DNA of 64,000 nucleotides from Streptomyces sp. NBC_00663 (GTDB lineage: Bacteria; Actinomycetota; Actinomycetes; Streptomycetales; Streptomycetaceae): positions 1 to 64,000 of the forward strand of contig NZ_CP109028.1 in the NCBI RefSeq assembly GCF_036226885.1. Direction: 5' to 3'. The position numbers and the translations under genes were made by a program. Within the stretch, counting starts at the first letter, position 1. Each line of letters begins with the position of its first letter. The notes beneath the pieces are model-generated. The model did no database searches and was not told where the DNA came from. It was given only the letters and a program-made list of their open reading frames with translations. Below are positions 16,069 to 24,371 of this stretch, in pieces.

Positions 16069-17813
16069 CCTCGCACGTGGCGGCCGTTGGCCGTACCGAC
16101 TCCCGCCTGGCGGCCGTCCATTCCCCCGTCCGGCCGTCAGGCGGGTCCCCTCATCCGACGTTGCGGCTGGCGCGCCACCTGCTGCCGTACTGGCGTCGAT
16201 TGCTGCCCGCCGGGCTCGCCGCGGCCGGCAGCGAACTGGCCGCGGCGGCCCTCATGGCCACCGCGTCCTGGCTGATCACGCGGGCCGCCGAGCATCCGCC
16301 GCTCGCCTCGGTGAGCCTGGCGATCGTCGCCGTGCGCGCCCTGGCCCTGGGGCGCGGCGCGCTGCGCTACGGCGACCGGCTGCTGGGGCATGACGGGGTG
16401 CTGCGGGCCGTGGCCGGGTTCCGGACGCGGGTGTACGAGGCGCTGGTGCCGTTGGCGCCCGCGGGGACACCCGCCTTTCGCAGCGGCGATCTGCTGACGC
16501 GGCTGGTCGATGATGTCGACGCCGCCCAGGATCTGCTGCTGCGGGTGCTGCTGCCGACCGGCGCGGCGCTCGCCGTGGGGATCGCCGCCACGGTGACGGC
16601 GTGGATGCTGCTGCCGCAGGCGGGGCTGCTGCTGGGGCTGCTGCTGGCGCTGGCTGTACTGCTGGTGCCGGCCGCGGTGCTCGCCGTGGCCCACCGCACC
16701 GGACGGGAGCAAGCGGTGGCTCGGGCCGAACTCGCCGCGCGCGTGGTCGACTTGACGGAGGGCGCGGCGGACCTCGCCGCGTACGGGGCCCGAGGGCGGG
16801 CCGTGGGGCGGGCGCAGGATGCCGCCGCGCGCATCGCCAGGCTGGAGCGGCGGCGCGCGCTGACCACCTCGCTGGCCTCGGCCGTACTACTGCTCTTCCA
16901 GGGCGCGACGCTGGTCGCGGTGGTGCACGGTGCGCTGCGCGCCCATGCCGACGGGCGACTGCCCGCCGTACAGCTGACCGTGCTGGCCGTGCTGGCGCTG
17001 GTTGCCTTCGAGGCGTTGGAGCCGCTGCCGGGGGCCGCGTTCCGGCTGGCCGAAGTGCGGGTGCGGGCACGGCGGTTGGCGGAGCTGTTCGACACTCCGG
17101 CTCCGGTCGTCGAGCCGGCTGCTCCGGTGTCGCTCGACATCGACGGGGCGGTCGGGGTGCGGATCGAGGACCTGACGGTACGTCATGAGGTGGGCGGGGC
17201 GGCGGCCCTGGACGGGCTGAGCCTGGAGTTGCCTGCCGGGCGGCGCACTGTGCTGCTCGGTGCGAGTGGGTCGGGGAAGTCGACGCTGATCGCTGCGCTC
17301 ATGCGGTTCGTGGAGTACGAGGGCGGCAGCGTTGTGGTCGGTGGCCGTGAGCTGCGGGACTGTGCCGGTGACGAGGTGCGGCGTGTGATCACCGGGATGA
17401 CGCAGGACGCCCATGTCTTCCACGCCTCCATCCACGCCAACCTGTTGCTGGCGCGGCCGGACGCCGAGGACGCCGAGCTGCGGGAGGCGGCGCGCCGGGC
17501 GCGGATCCTGGACTGGATCGAGTCGCTGCCCGACGGCTTCGACACCGTGCTCGGCCCGGACGGCACCCAGGTGTCCGGTGGTCAGCGGACGCGGCTGCTG
17601 CTGGCCCGTGCGCTGCTCGCCGATCCGCCGGTCCTCGTCCTGGACGAGCCCACCGAGGGACTCGACCCGGACACCGCCTCGGCCGTGCTCGCCGACATCC
17701 TCGATGCCACGCGTGGCCGTACGACACTGCTGGTCACCCATGAGCGGGCGGGCTTCGCCGGGGCCGACCAGGTGGTGACGCTCGATGGGGGGCGGGTGCT
17801 CGCCTCGCGCTGA
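16065..17813 (+). CDS. cydC: ABC exporter subunit CydC for cytochrome bd assembly
   Basis: 582 residues. A six-helix membrane domain is followed by an ATPase with Walker A GASGSGKST, signature VSGGQRTRLLLARAL and Walker B VLVLDEPTEGLD. It forms the heterodimer with CydD. The ATG overlaps the cydD stop (ATGA), so translation is coupled. It is the last gene of the operon. Confidence 0.92.
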   Translation: MTSHVAAVGRTDSRLAAVHSPVRPSGGSPHPTLRLARHLLPYWRRLLPAGLAAAGSELAAAALMATASWLITRAAEHPPLASVSLAIVAVRALALGRGALRYGDRLLGHDGVLRAVAGFRTRVYEALVPLAPAGTPAFRSGDLLTRLVDDVDAAQDLLLRVLLPTGAALAVGIAATVTAWMLLPQAGLLLGLLLALAVLLVPAAVLAVAHRTGREQAVARAELAARVVDLTEGAADLAAYGARGRAVGRAQDAAARIARLERRRALTTSLASAVLLLFQGATLVAVVHGALRAHADGRLPAVQLTVLAVLALVAFEALEPLPGAAFRLAEVRVRARRLAELFDTPAPVVEPAAPVSLDIDGAVGVRIEDLTVRHEVGGAAALDGLSLELPAGRRTVLLGASGSGKSTLIAALMRFVEYEGGSVVVGGRELRDCAGDEVRRVITGMTQDAHVFHASIHANLLLARPDAEDAELREAARRARILDWIESLPDGFDTVLGPDGTQVSGGQRTRLLLARALLADPPVLVLDEPTEGLDPDTASAVLADILDATRGRTTLLVTHERAGFAGADQVVTLDGGRVLASR

Positions 17814-17825
17814 GGATCCGCGGGG

Positions 17826-17928
17826 AGGGGCGCGTGGTGGCGTTGTGCGGGTGCGATGCGGGTGCGGGTGCGGCACCGTTGTGGCTGCGGCGCCGTTGTG
17901 GCTGGTCGCGCAGTTCCCCGCGCCCCTT
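17826..17928. repeat. Dispersed Streptomyces intergenic stem-loop
   Basis: Arms AGGGGCGCG (17826-17834) and CGCGCCCCT (17919-17927) flank the CCGTTGTGGCTG direct repeats. The core GGTCGCGCAGTTCCCCGCG is a recurring intergenic element in this genus, from general knowledge. It may act as a terminator for cydC. Confidence 0.45.
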
Positions 17929-18061
17929 GGGCGTCGTCTCGGCGGTAGCGGACAAGGGCCGCAGCGATGCCGACGAACCTGAAGCCTGGCTCAGGCTGGA
18001 AGAGAGGCTTGGCAGAGCTCTGCCGTGTGAGCTGCGCACCGGCCTGGACGCCTAAAAGGGG

Positions 18062-18090
18062 ACGCGGCCTCTGGTGGGTAGAGGCCGCGT
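18062..18090. terminator. Terminator of the hemerythrin gene
   Basis: ACGCGGCCTCT and AGAGGCCGCGT form an 11-bp stem with a seven-base loop. Read on the minus strand the stem is followed by CCCCTTTT. It lies 28 bases past the hemerythrin stop. GTTGTGC is repeated three times beside it (18094-18113). Confidence 0.7.
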
Positions 18091-18117
18091 TCGTTGTGCG
18101 TTGTGCGTTGTGCCTTG

Positions 18118-18753
18118 TCAGTTCTTGGTGTTCCACCTGTCGAGTTCGATGTACGCGGGCACCCAGGCGGCGTGGTACGCGGCGCGGACGGGCTCGGGGA
18201 GGATGGCGAGCATTCCGTCGACGGTCTCCTGGTCGGCGCCGTCGAGGACCCAGGGGGTCAGGAGGGGGCCGTCGGGGCCGGTCTTGGCGCCGTGGATCCT
18301 GCCGTAATGCTGCCACTGCTCAAGGGTGAGGACCTCCTGGATCAGGGGCAGTGCCTGGTCCTCCTCGTGCTTGAGGTGGCCGGTCAGGTTGGTGGCCAGG
18401 GAGTCGACGGCGGCGGCGAGGCGTTCGGCGTCGGCCTCCGGGTCGGCGAGGGCGGCGTCGATGGTCTCGACGAGCGGGTCGATGGAGGCGTGCTCGGCGT
18501 CCATCGCGTCCAGCAGGGCCAGGTCGTCGGGGCGGTCGGCCACGGTCTGGCGCAGCACCGGCCACAACGCCTCGTCCTCGGCGGTGTGGTGGATGTGCAG
18601 GGCCTTCTTGAAGATGTCCCAGCCGGCGGCACCGGCGAGGGTGCGCCGCGGGTCGTCGTCGACGCGTGCCGTGATCGTCGCCATGATCTCCAGCTCGCGC
18701 CGCAGCGCGTTGTGCATCGCGTACATCAACGACATGTCGAGCCTGTCACCCAT
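18118..18753 (-). CDS. Hemerythrin HHE domain protein
   Basis: 211 residues. The HHE cation-binding pattern is present: AMHNALRREL, LHIHHTAEDEALWP, AEHASIDPL and TGHLKHEEDQALPL. Such four-helix bundles hold a di-iron centre that senses or handles O2, NO or other reactive species. It is a single gene with its own terminator. Its position beside the cytochrome bd operon fits a respiratory or redox-stress role, but this is inference. Confidence 0.85.
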   Translation of the reverse strand: MGDRLDMSLMYAMHNALRRELEIMATITARVDDDPRRTLAGAAGWDIFKKALHIHHTAEDEALWPVLRQTVADRPDDLALLDAMDAEHASIDPLVETIDAALADPEADAERLAAAVDSLATNLTGHLKHEEDQALPLIQEVLTLEQWQHYGRIHGAKTGPDGPLLTPWVLDGADQETVDGMLAILPEPVRAAYHAAWVPAYIELDRWNTKN

Positions 18754-19186
18754 GGTCTCTCCCGATCTGTTCCGGTATCAGTAGGCCGGATTCCTCGCAT
18801 CCGGCCTGATCCGCCGTGTGCCTCGGCTCCGTGCCGTGTGCGACCGCGTCGATCCGCGGTCCCACCCCCATGACAGTCCGCGGCGCCGAAATGTGACCGG
18901 CGGACCTCGAACGTAACTGGAAAGTCCGCCCTTGCCCCGTCGGCTGTACTCGGCCGCAAGCGGGGGACGAGCAGCGGGAGTTGGGGGCGGGGGGCGGTGG
19001 GTGCTCGGCGCCAAGTCGGCGCCAAGTTGATCGGCAGTCATGAACAAGCCATGTCGATGATGCTGAGGCGCCAGAACAAGATGCAGGGGGCGGGTCATAC
19101 CGCATCAGTGCGAGTCGGTCCCGGTGCGTCCTGTCGTGAACACCAGTCAGCAAGTCGTGGTTTCGACCGGAGGGAATGAGTCCAAG
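18754..19186. other. Long leader between the divergent hemerythrin and ScyD-like genes
   Basis: No gene is supported. The notable content is the direct repeat at 19007-19027 listed separately. The rest holds no clear promoter consensus. Confidence 0.5.
19007..19027. promoter_or_regulatory. Direct repeat GGCGCCAAGT, 11-bp period
   Basis: GGCGCCAAGTC begins at 19007 and GGCGCCAAGTT at 19018. Seven-base units spaced by one helical turn are the usual layout of SARP-family binding sites. The same motif occurs on the other strand at 34438-34457 before the FAD monooxygenase gene. It lies 160 bases upstream of the ScyD-like gene. Confidence 0.45.
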
Positions 19187-20386
19187 ATGCGGCGTCTCAA
19201 AACGAGCAGGATGCTGGTCGCCGGAGTGGCGGCCACAGCAGCGCTCGTCGGCCTGGGAGTCGGACCGTCGGGGCAGGCGGCCGAGGCCGCCTCCCAGAAG
19301 GCCCGCCCGACCCGCCACCTCACCAGCGACGCGCCGGTCACCGTGGTGGCCCGCGGGCTGGACTCACCGCGGAACCTGGCCTGGGGTCCTGACGGTGAGC
19401 TCCTGGTCACCGAGATGGGGGCCACCCCCACCGCGTGCCAGGGCACCGGCTTCGCCACCAGGTGCTACGGCCAGACCGGTTCGGTCGCGGACGTCTCCTC
19501 GGGCACCCCGGTGCGGATCGCCAAGAACCTGCCGAGCGTGTTCAACCAGGAAGAGACGATCGGCCCCAACGGAATCACCGTCGGCCGCAACGGCCACATC
19601 TACACGCTCCAGGCCGGCTCGCCGGAGCAGGTTCCGGCCGGTCTGCCCGCGGACCTGACCAAGACGCTGACCGAGCAGTACGGCTCGATCATGGACATCA
19701 CCGACGGGCAGCGCAAGGTGATCGCCAACCCGGGCACGGTCAACTGGAACTGGACCAAGAACAACCCGGACCTGTCCGACACCTACCCGGCGTCCAACCC
19801 GTACGCGCTGACGACGAAGCCGGGTGGCGGGTTCTACCTGGTGGACGCGGGCGCGAACACGCTGAACTCGGTCGACCGCAAGGGCAAGACCAAGGTCCTC
19901 GCCTTCGTGCCCGAGACGCCGGGCGGCTCGGACGCCGTTCCGATGTGTCTCGACGTGGGCCCCGACGGTGGCGTGTACATCGGCCAGATCACCGGGCACG
20001 GCAACTCGGCCACCGCGGCCAACGTGTACCGGTACTCGCCCAAGACCGGCAAGCTCAAGGTCTGGCAGAGCGGCTTCAGCGCCATCAGCGGCTGTGGCTT
20101 CGGTGCCAACGGTGACTTCTATGTGACCCAGTTCGACACGACCGGGTTCCTGCCGACCGGTGACCCGGTCGGCAACGTCATCCAGATCAACCACAAGGAC
20201 AACTCCCGTACCGTCCTGGCGGACGAGAAGCTGTTCGCGCCCACCGGCTTCCTGGCCGGCGCCGACGGCTCCATCTACGTCGCGGACAAGACCATGATGT
20301 GGCCGGCCTGCACGGACGCCCCGGCCTGCACCAGCTCCACGGACATCCAGGCCACCGGCGACGGACAGATCGTCAAGATCGGCTGA
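19187..20386 (+). CDS. ScyD/ScyE-family secreted beta-propeller-like protein
   Basis: 399 residues. A signal peptide (RRLKTSRMLVAGVAATAALVGLGVG…QAAEA) precedes NHL-like repeats: GLDSPRNLAWGPDGELLVTE, IGPNGITVGRNGHIYTLQ, CLDVGPDGGVYIGQI and APTGFLAGADGSIYVAD. This matches the ScyD/ScyE family named from cyanobacterial scytonemin clusters. The start at 19187 follows GGAGGGAATG. It directly precedes the ebo-like operon on the same strand; scytonemin genes are also linked to ebo operons in cyanobacteria. Its ligand is unknown. Pairs of cysteines (CQGTGFATRC, CTDAPAC) suggest disulfides outside the cell. Confidence 0.85.
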   Translation: MRRLKTSRMLVAGVAATAALVGLGVGPSGQAAEAASQKARPTRHLTSDAPVTVVARGLDSPRNLAWGPDGELLVTEMGATPTACQGTGFATRCYGQTGSVADVSSGTPVRIAKNLPSVFNQEETIGPNGITVGRNGHIYTLQAGSPEQVPAGLPADLTKTLTEQYGSIMDITDGQRKVIANPGTVNWNWTKNNPDLSDTYPASNPYALTTKPGGGFYLVDAGANTLNSVDRKGKTKVLAFVPETPGGSDAVPMCLDVGPDGGVYIGQITGHGNSATAANVYRYSPKTGKLKVWQSGFSAISGCGFGANGDFYVTQFDTTGFLPTGDPVGNVIQINHKDNSRTVLADEKLFAPTGFLAGADGSIYVADKTMMWPACTDAPACTSSTDIQATGDGQIVKIG

Positions 20387-20410
20387 CGTCCGCTCCCCCG
20401 CTCGCGGGCC

Positions 20411-20444
20411 GGGCCGGACTACCCCTAGAGGCCCGGTCCGGCCC
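20411..20444 (+). terminator. Hairpin after the ScyD-like gene
   Basis: GGGCCGGAC (20411-20419) pairs perfectly with GTCCGGCCC (20436-20444), 25 bases past the stop. There is no T-run. It is a probable terminator or a stabiliser of the 3' end. Confidence 0.55.
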
Positions 20445-20453
20445 GCGACGCAC

Positions 20454-20597
20454 AGGCCGCAGGATCCGTCCCGGTCGTGACAGGCCACAGGATCCGTCCC
20501 GGTCGTGACAGGCCACAGGATTCGTCCTGGTTGTGGCAGGCCGACAAGATCCACCCCCGGTCGTGACAGACCGACAAGATCCATTGTGCTCGTGATC
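20454..20597. repeat. Tandem 28-30-bp repeat, about five copies
   Basis: Units start at 20454, 20482, 20510, 20538 and 20568. The first three are 28 bases and the fourth is 30. The core is AGGCC(G/A)CAGGATCCGTCC followed by CGGTCGTGAC. The first two copies differ by a single base and later copies diverge toward the gene. The array fills the leader of the ebo-like operon, 25-168 bases before its first start codon. There are no unique spacers, so this is not a CRISPR array. Confidence 0.8.
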
Positions 20598-20621
20598 GAA
20601 CTCGTGACCGAAGGAGACAAC

Positions 20622-21776
20622 GTGCGTGCTGGCATCTGGTTCATCGGTGCCCGCGGATCCGTCGCCACCACCAGCGTGATCGGGGCGCTCGCGCTGCGTG
20701 CCGGTCTGACCGACCCGGTGGGCTGCGTGACCGCTCATCCCGCGCTGGACGTGTCGGCGCTGCCCGGCTTCGGCGACCTGGTCTTCGGCGGTCACGACGT
20801 GACGACGGTCCCCGTGGCCAAGAAGGCCGAGCAGCTGGCCGCCGCCGGCATCGTGCCGGCCCGGCTGGTGCAGGCGCTGGAGCAGGACCTCGACGCGGTG
20901 GAGACGAACCTGCGGCCCGCCCCGGCCGCCGCCACCCAGGCCGAGGACGCCGCGCTGATCGCCGCCGACATCAGGGCGTTCGCCGAACGGCACGGCCTGG
21001 ACCGGGTGGTGGTGGTCAACGTGTCCTCCACCGAACCCGCTCCCCCGTCGCACCCCGCGCACGCCGGCCTCGCCGCGCTGACCGCCGCGCTCGCCGCGCC
21101 GGGAAAGGTGCTGCCGCCCAGCTCGCTGTACGCCTACGCGGCGTTCGACACGGGCTGCGCGTTCGTCGACTTCACCCCCTCCACCGGAGCCCGGCTGCCC
21201 GCGCTCGCCGAGCTCGCGGCCGAGCGCGGCCTGCCCTATGCCGGCCATGACGGCAAGACCGGCGAGACGCTGCTGAAGTCGGTGCTGGCGCCGATGTTCG
21301 CGATGCGCAACCTCTCGGTCCGCTCCTGGTCCGGCATCAACCTGCTCGGCGGCGGCGACGGCGCCAGCCTCACCGACCCGCAGGCCAACGCCGCGAAGAC
21401 GGCCAGCAAGCAGCGGGTGCTGCACGAGACCCTCGGCTACGCGCCCGACGGCGACACCCGCATCGACTACGTCGCCGACATCGGCGACTTCAAGACCGCC
21501 TGGGACCTGATCACCTTCGACGGTTTCCTCGGCACCGGCATGTGTTTGCAGTTCACCTGGCAGGGCTGCGACTCGGCGCTCGCGGCGCCGCTCGTCCTGG
21601 ACCTGGCCCGGATCACCGCCGCCGCACACGAGGCCGGACACACCGGGCCGCTGGAGGCCCTGTCGTACTTCTTCAAGGACCCGCTGGGCGACGTCGACCA
21701 CGCGCTGCACGCCCAGTGGGAGACGCTGCGCGCGTATCTCGCCGGGCTCGGCACCGGATCGGACGGCGGCCGATGA
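20622..21776 (+). CDS. Myo-inositol-1-phosphate synthase family protein
   Basis: 384 residues. An N-terminal NAD-binding site reads IWFIGARGSVATT. Conserved catalytic-region lysines lie in GHDGKTGETLLKSVLAPMF, and SGINLLGGGDG and NVSSTEP are family blocks. The family turns glucose 6-phosphate into inositol phosphate. The GTG at 20622 with AAGGAGA upstream is the best start. It is the first gene of a seven-gene overlapping operon; the next start overlaps its stop (ATGA). In classic ebo operons this place is taken by EboD, a 3-dehydroquinate-synthase relative and another NAD-dependent cyclase. I infer a specialised, non-housekeeping cyclitol synthase. Confidence 0.85.
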   Translation: MRAGIWFIGARGSVATTSVIGALALRAGLTDPVGCVTAHPALDVSALPGFGDLVFGGHDVTTVPVAKKAEQLAAAGIVPARLVQALEQDLDAVETNLRPAPAAATQAEDAALIAADIRAFAERHGLDRVVVVNVSSTEPAPPSHPAHAGLAALTAALAAPGKVLPPSSLYAYAAFDTGCAFVDFTPSTGARLPALAELAAERGLPYAGHDGKTGETLLKSVLAPMFAMRNLSVRSWSGINLLGGGDGASLTDPQANAAKTASKQRVLHETLGYAPDGDTRIDYVADIGDFKTAWDLITFDGFLGTGMCLQFTWQGCDSALAAPLVLDLARITAAAHEAGHTGPLEALSYFFKDPLGDVDHALHAQWETLRAYLAGLGTGSDGGR

Positions 21777-22627
21777 CGACATCCCGGGATCTCGTGGAGC
21801 TGGTCCGCGCGCCCGCCGCGCTGTCGGTGCCCGGGGACGCCGTGGCCGGTGCCGCCGCCGCGGGCGCCCTCGGCACGCGTACCGCCGGGCTCTCCGCCGC
21901 CGGGGTCTGCCTGTACTGGGCGGGGATGGCGGCCAACGACTGGGCGGACCGGGACCTGGACGCGAAGGAGCGTCCCGAGCGGCCGATCCCGTCGGGCCGG
22001 GTGAGCGCCAAGGCGGCGCTCGGTGTCGCGGCCGGGCTCAGCGCGGCCGGGCTGGCGCTCGCCGGGCTGGCCGGGGGGCGCAGGGCGCTCGCGGTGGCCG
22101 TACCGCTGACCGGTGCGGTGTGGGCGTACGACGTGAAGCTGAAGGGCACCGCGGCCGGGCCGGCCGCCATGGCCGCCTGCCGCGGGCTGGACGTGCTGCT
22201 CGGCGCGAGCACCCGCCGGGGCGGCTGGCGGGGCGCACTCGTGCCCGCGCTCACCGTCGCGGCGCACACATACACCGTCACCGCGCTCTCGCGCCGGGAG
22301 GTGTCCGGCGCCGGCCGGCTGCTGCCGGGGGCGACGCTGGCCGCGACGGCCGGGGTCGCGCTCGCCGCCTCGGGGCGGGCCCCGCGACCGGGACTGGTCG
22401 GCTCGCTGGCCGCCTGGTACGCGGCCGGTTACGGCGACGCCCAGGTACGGGCGTTGGCCACGCCGGACGCGGGCAGCGTACGGGCCGCGGTCGCGGCCGG
22501 GATCACCAATCTGCCGACGCTTCAGGGCGCGCTCGTCGCGCGGGCGGCGCGGCCCGGTGCCGCGGCCGTGGTGGCCGCCTGCGCACCGATCGGCCGGGTC
22601 CTGGCAGGGCGGGTGTCGCCGACATGA
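21773..22627 (+). CDS. eboC: UbiA-family prenyltransferase, EboC-like
   Basis: 284 residues, about eight hydrophobic helices. The first aspartate-rich motif is NDWADRDLDAKERPERPIPSG, and a second Asp motif is YDVKLKG. UbiA enzymes transfer a prenyl chain from its diphosphate to an acceptor inside the membrane. Being coupled by overlap both to the inositol-phosphate synthase homologue and to the following isomerase, it may prenylate or lipidate a cyclitol. EboC is the corresponding member of ebo operons. Confidence 0.85.
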   Translation: MTTSRDLVELVRAPAALSVPGDAVAGAAAAGALGTRTAGLSAAGVCLYWAGMAANDWADRDLDAKERPERPIPSGRVSAKAALGVAAGLSAAGLALAGLAGGRRALAVAVPLTGAVWAYDVKLKGTAAGPAAMAACRGLDVLLGASTRRGGWRGALVPALTVAAHTYTVTALSRREVSGAGRLLPGATLAATAGVALAASGRAPRPGLVGSLAAWYAAGYGDAQVRALATPDAGSVRAAVAAGITNLPTLQGALVARAARPGAAAVVAACAPIGRVLAGRVSPT

Positions 22628-23556
22628 GCCCTGTGAACTCCCCTGTGCCCTCCCCTATGAACTCCCCTATGACCTCCTCGGACATTCGCTTCGGCTACGG
22701 GACCAACGGGTTCGCCAACCATCGCCTTGAGGATGCCCTCGCCGTCATCGCCGACCTCGGCTACGAGGGCGTCGCGCTCACCCTCGACCACCACCATCTC
22801 GACCCCTTCGCACCGGAACTGCCCCGCCGCGTCGAGGCGTTGGCGGCACGCCTTGACCGGCTCGGGCTCGCCGTCGTCATCGAGACCGGCGCCCGCTTTC
22901 TGCTCGACCCGCGGCGCAAGCACGCCCCGACCCTCCTCGACGACGAACCCGCGGCCCGGCTCGACTTCCTGCGGCGGGCCGTGCACATCGGGGCCGACCT
23001 GGGCGCGGAGGCCGTCTCGTTCTGGGCCGGCATCCGGCCCTCCGCGGTGTCGCGGGGGCTGGCCTGGGACCGGCTGGTGCGCGGGTGTGCCGAGGTGGTG
23101 GAGGCCGCCGACGCGGCGGGCGTACGGCTGGGGTTCGAACCGGAGCCCGGCATGCTGGTGGAGACGCTCGACGACTGGTTCGCGCTGCGCGGCAAGCTCG
23201 GCGCGCCGGACTGCTTCGGGCTGACGCTCGACATCGGGCACTGCCGCTGCGTCGAGCCGCTGCCGGTGGCGGACTGTGTCACCAAGGCCGGTCCGCACCT
23301 GGTCAACGTCCAGATCGACGACATGCGGCGCGATGTGCACGAGCATCTGGAGTTCGGCTCCGGCGAGGTCGACTTCCCGGCCGCGCTGCGGGCCCTGGCG
23401 GAGACCGGATACCGGGGGCTGACAGCCGTTGAGCTGCCCCGCCACTCCCATGCCGCCCCCGCGGTCGCGCGCACGTCGCTGGCGTTCCTGACCCACGCCC
23501 GCGCCGCGGCCGAGTTCCTGAGCGCGACCCGTGTAGCGGAGGAGGTCTCCCTGTGA
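22624..23556 (+). CDS. Sugar-phosphate isomerase/epimerase-like TIM barrel
   Basis: 310 residues of the xylose-isomerase-like TIM-barrel fold. Metal-site blocks are RLGFEPEPGM, LTLDIGHCRC, VNVQIDDM and TAVELPRHSHAAP. The N-terminus carries a small repeat, SPVPSPMNSPM, from a duplicated ACTCCCCTRT stretch, so the true start may be the later ATG at about 22669. The ATG at 22624 overlaps the eboC stop. It resembles EboE in fold but is a separate, shorter protein. The substrate is unknown. Confidence 0.75.
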   Translation: MSPVNSPVPSPMNSPMTSSDIRFGYGTNGFANHRLEDALAVIADLGYEGVALTLDHHHLDPFAPELPRRVEALAARLDRLGLAVVIETGARFLLDPRRKHAPTLLDDEPAARLDFLRRAVHIGADLGAEAVSFWAGIRPSAVSRGLAWDRLVRGCAEVVEAADAAGVRLGFEPEPGMLVETLDDWFALRGKLGAPDCFGLTLDIGHCRCVEPLPVADCVTKAGPHLVNVQIDDMRRDVHEHLEFGSGEVDFPAALRALAETGYRGLTAVELPRHSHAAPAVARTSLAFLTHARAAAEFLSATRVAEEVSL

Positions 23557-24371
23557 CCGGCCGACATCTCGCAGACGTCATGACGGACGTGGTGAAGGAC
23601 CGGGTCGCCGACCCGCAGTGGCTGGGTGACGCCCGCTGGCAGGTGGCGCAGAACCCGGACGCCATCGCCATGCTGTTCCCCGCCGTGGGCCGGCGGTGCG
23701 GCCGGGGTCCACTCGCCGACGCCGGTCCGGAACTCGCGGACTGGAGCGTCGACGACGCGGCCCGGGTCCTGCTGCTGACCGCGCTGCCACTGCGCGGGGC
23801 GGCACTGGCCCGGCAGGTCGCCGCCCTGTACTGGCAGGGGGGCGCGGCGGAGAAGCGGGCGGTACTGCGCGCGCTGTCGGGGCCGGGTCTCGGGGTCGGT
23901 GCGGTGGATCTGCCGCATCACACAGGCACCGGGGCCGGTGCGCGGGAGCTGCCGCAGGGCCTCGATATCGGGGACGCCGCCGTGGAGTTGCTGCACGACG
24001 CGATCCGTACCAACGACCCGCGGCTCGTCGCCGCCGCGGTCGGGCCCGCCGCCCGTCGGCTCGATGACGGGATGTGGCGGCAGGCCGTACTCAAGTGCGT
24101 GTTCATGGAGATACCGCTGACCGCCGTGGCCGACCTGGACCGGCGGGCCGACGGTGAACTGGCCCGGATGCTGGCCGACCTGGACGACGAGCGGCGGGCC
24201 GCCGGGCGGTCCCTGCCCGACGACGCGACCGTCCTGCTGGCGCTGATCGGCGACCCGGAGTGGGCGCGATCCGCCGCACCCGAGGACCACCCGACCCGGC
24301 CCGCACACCAAGGGGGGATCGGCGACACCGCGTCGGCACGGTCCGCAGAGTTCAAGGAGAAGACAGTCTGA
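23553..24371 (+). CDS. eboA: EboA-domain protein
   Basis: 272 residues, GTG start overlapping the upstream stop (GTGA). The EboA block is visible in the middle: GDAAVELLHDAIRTNDPRLVAAA … MWRQAVLKCVFMEIPL … DLDRRADGELARML. The protein is helical with no catalytic motif. In cyanobacteria EboA is one of the proteins needed to move secondary-metabolite precursors to the periplasm. The last 35 residues are low-complexity. Confidence 0.85.
   Translation: MTGRHLADVMTDVVKDRVADPQWLGDARWQVAQNPDAIAMLFPAVGRRCGRGPLADAGPELADWSVDDAARVLLLTALPLRGAALARQVAALYWQGGAAEKRAVLRALSGPGLGVGAVDLPHHTGTGAGARELPQGLDIGDAAVELLHDAIRTNDPRLVAAAVGPAARRLDDGMWRQAVLKCVFMEIPLTAVADLDRRADGELARMLADLDDERRAAGRSLPDDATVLLALIGDPEWARSAAPEDHPTRPAHQGGIGDTASARSAEFKEKTV

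Larger units (their letters stand above)
17814..18117. other. Intergenic region with a Streptomyces dispersed repeat
   Basis: There is no convincing gene. GCTGGTCGCGCAGTTCCCCG, continuing to CGCCCCTT at 17928, is a sequence I recognise as widespread between Streptomyces genes. With AGGGGCGCG at 17826-17834 it can fold into a long stem-loop. A direct repeat, CCGTTGTGGCTG, precedes it. The region ends in the hemerythrin gene's terminator. Confidence 0.5.

Noticed and set aside
18746..19318. Minus-strand genes between hemerythrin and ScyD-like genes
   Set aside because: Low-complexity frames overlapping each other and the ScyD-like start, with no RBS.
20454..20597. CRISPR array
   Set aside because: Repeats are directly adjacent with no unique spacers, and there are no cas genes in the window.
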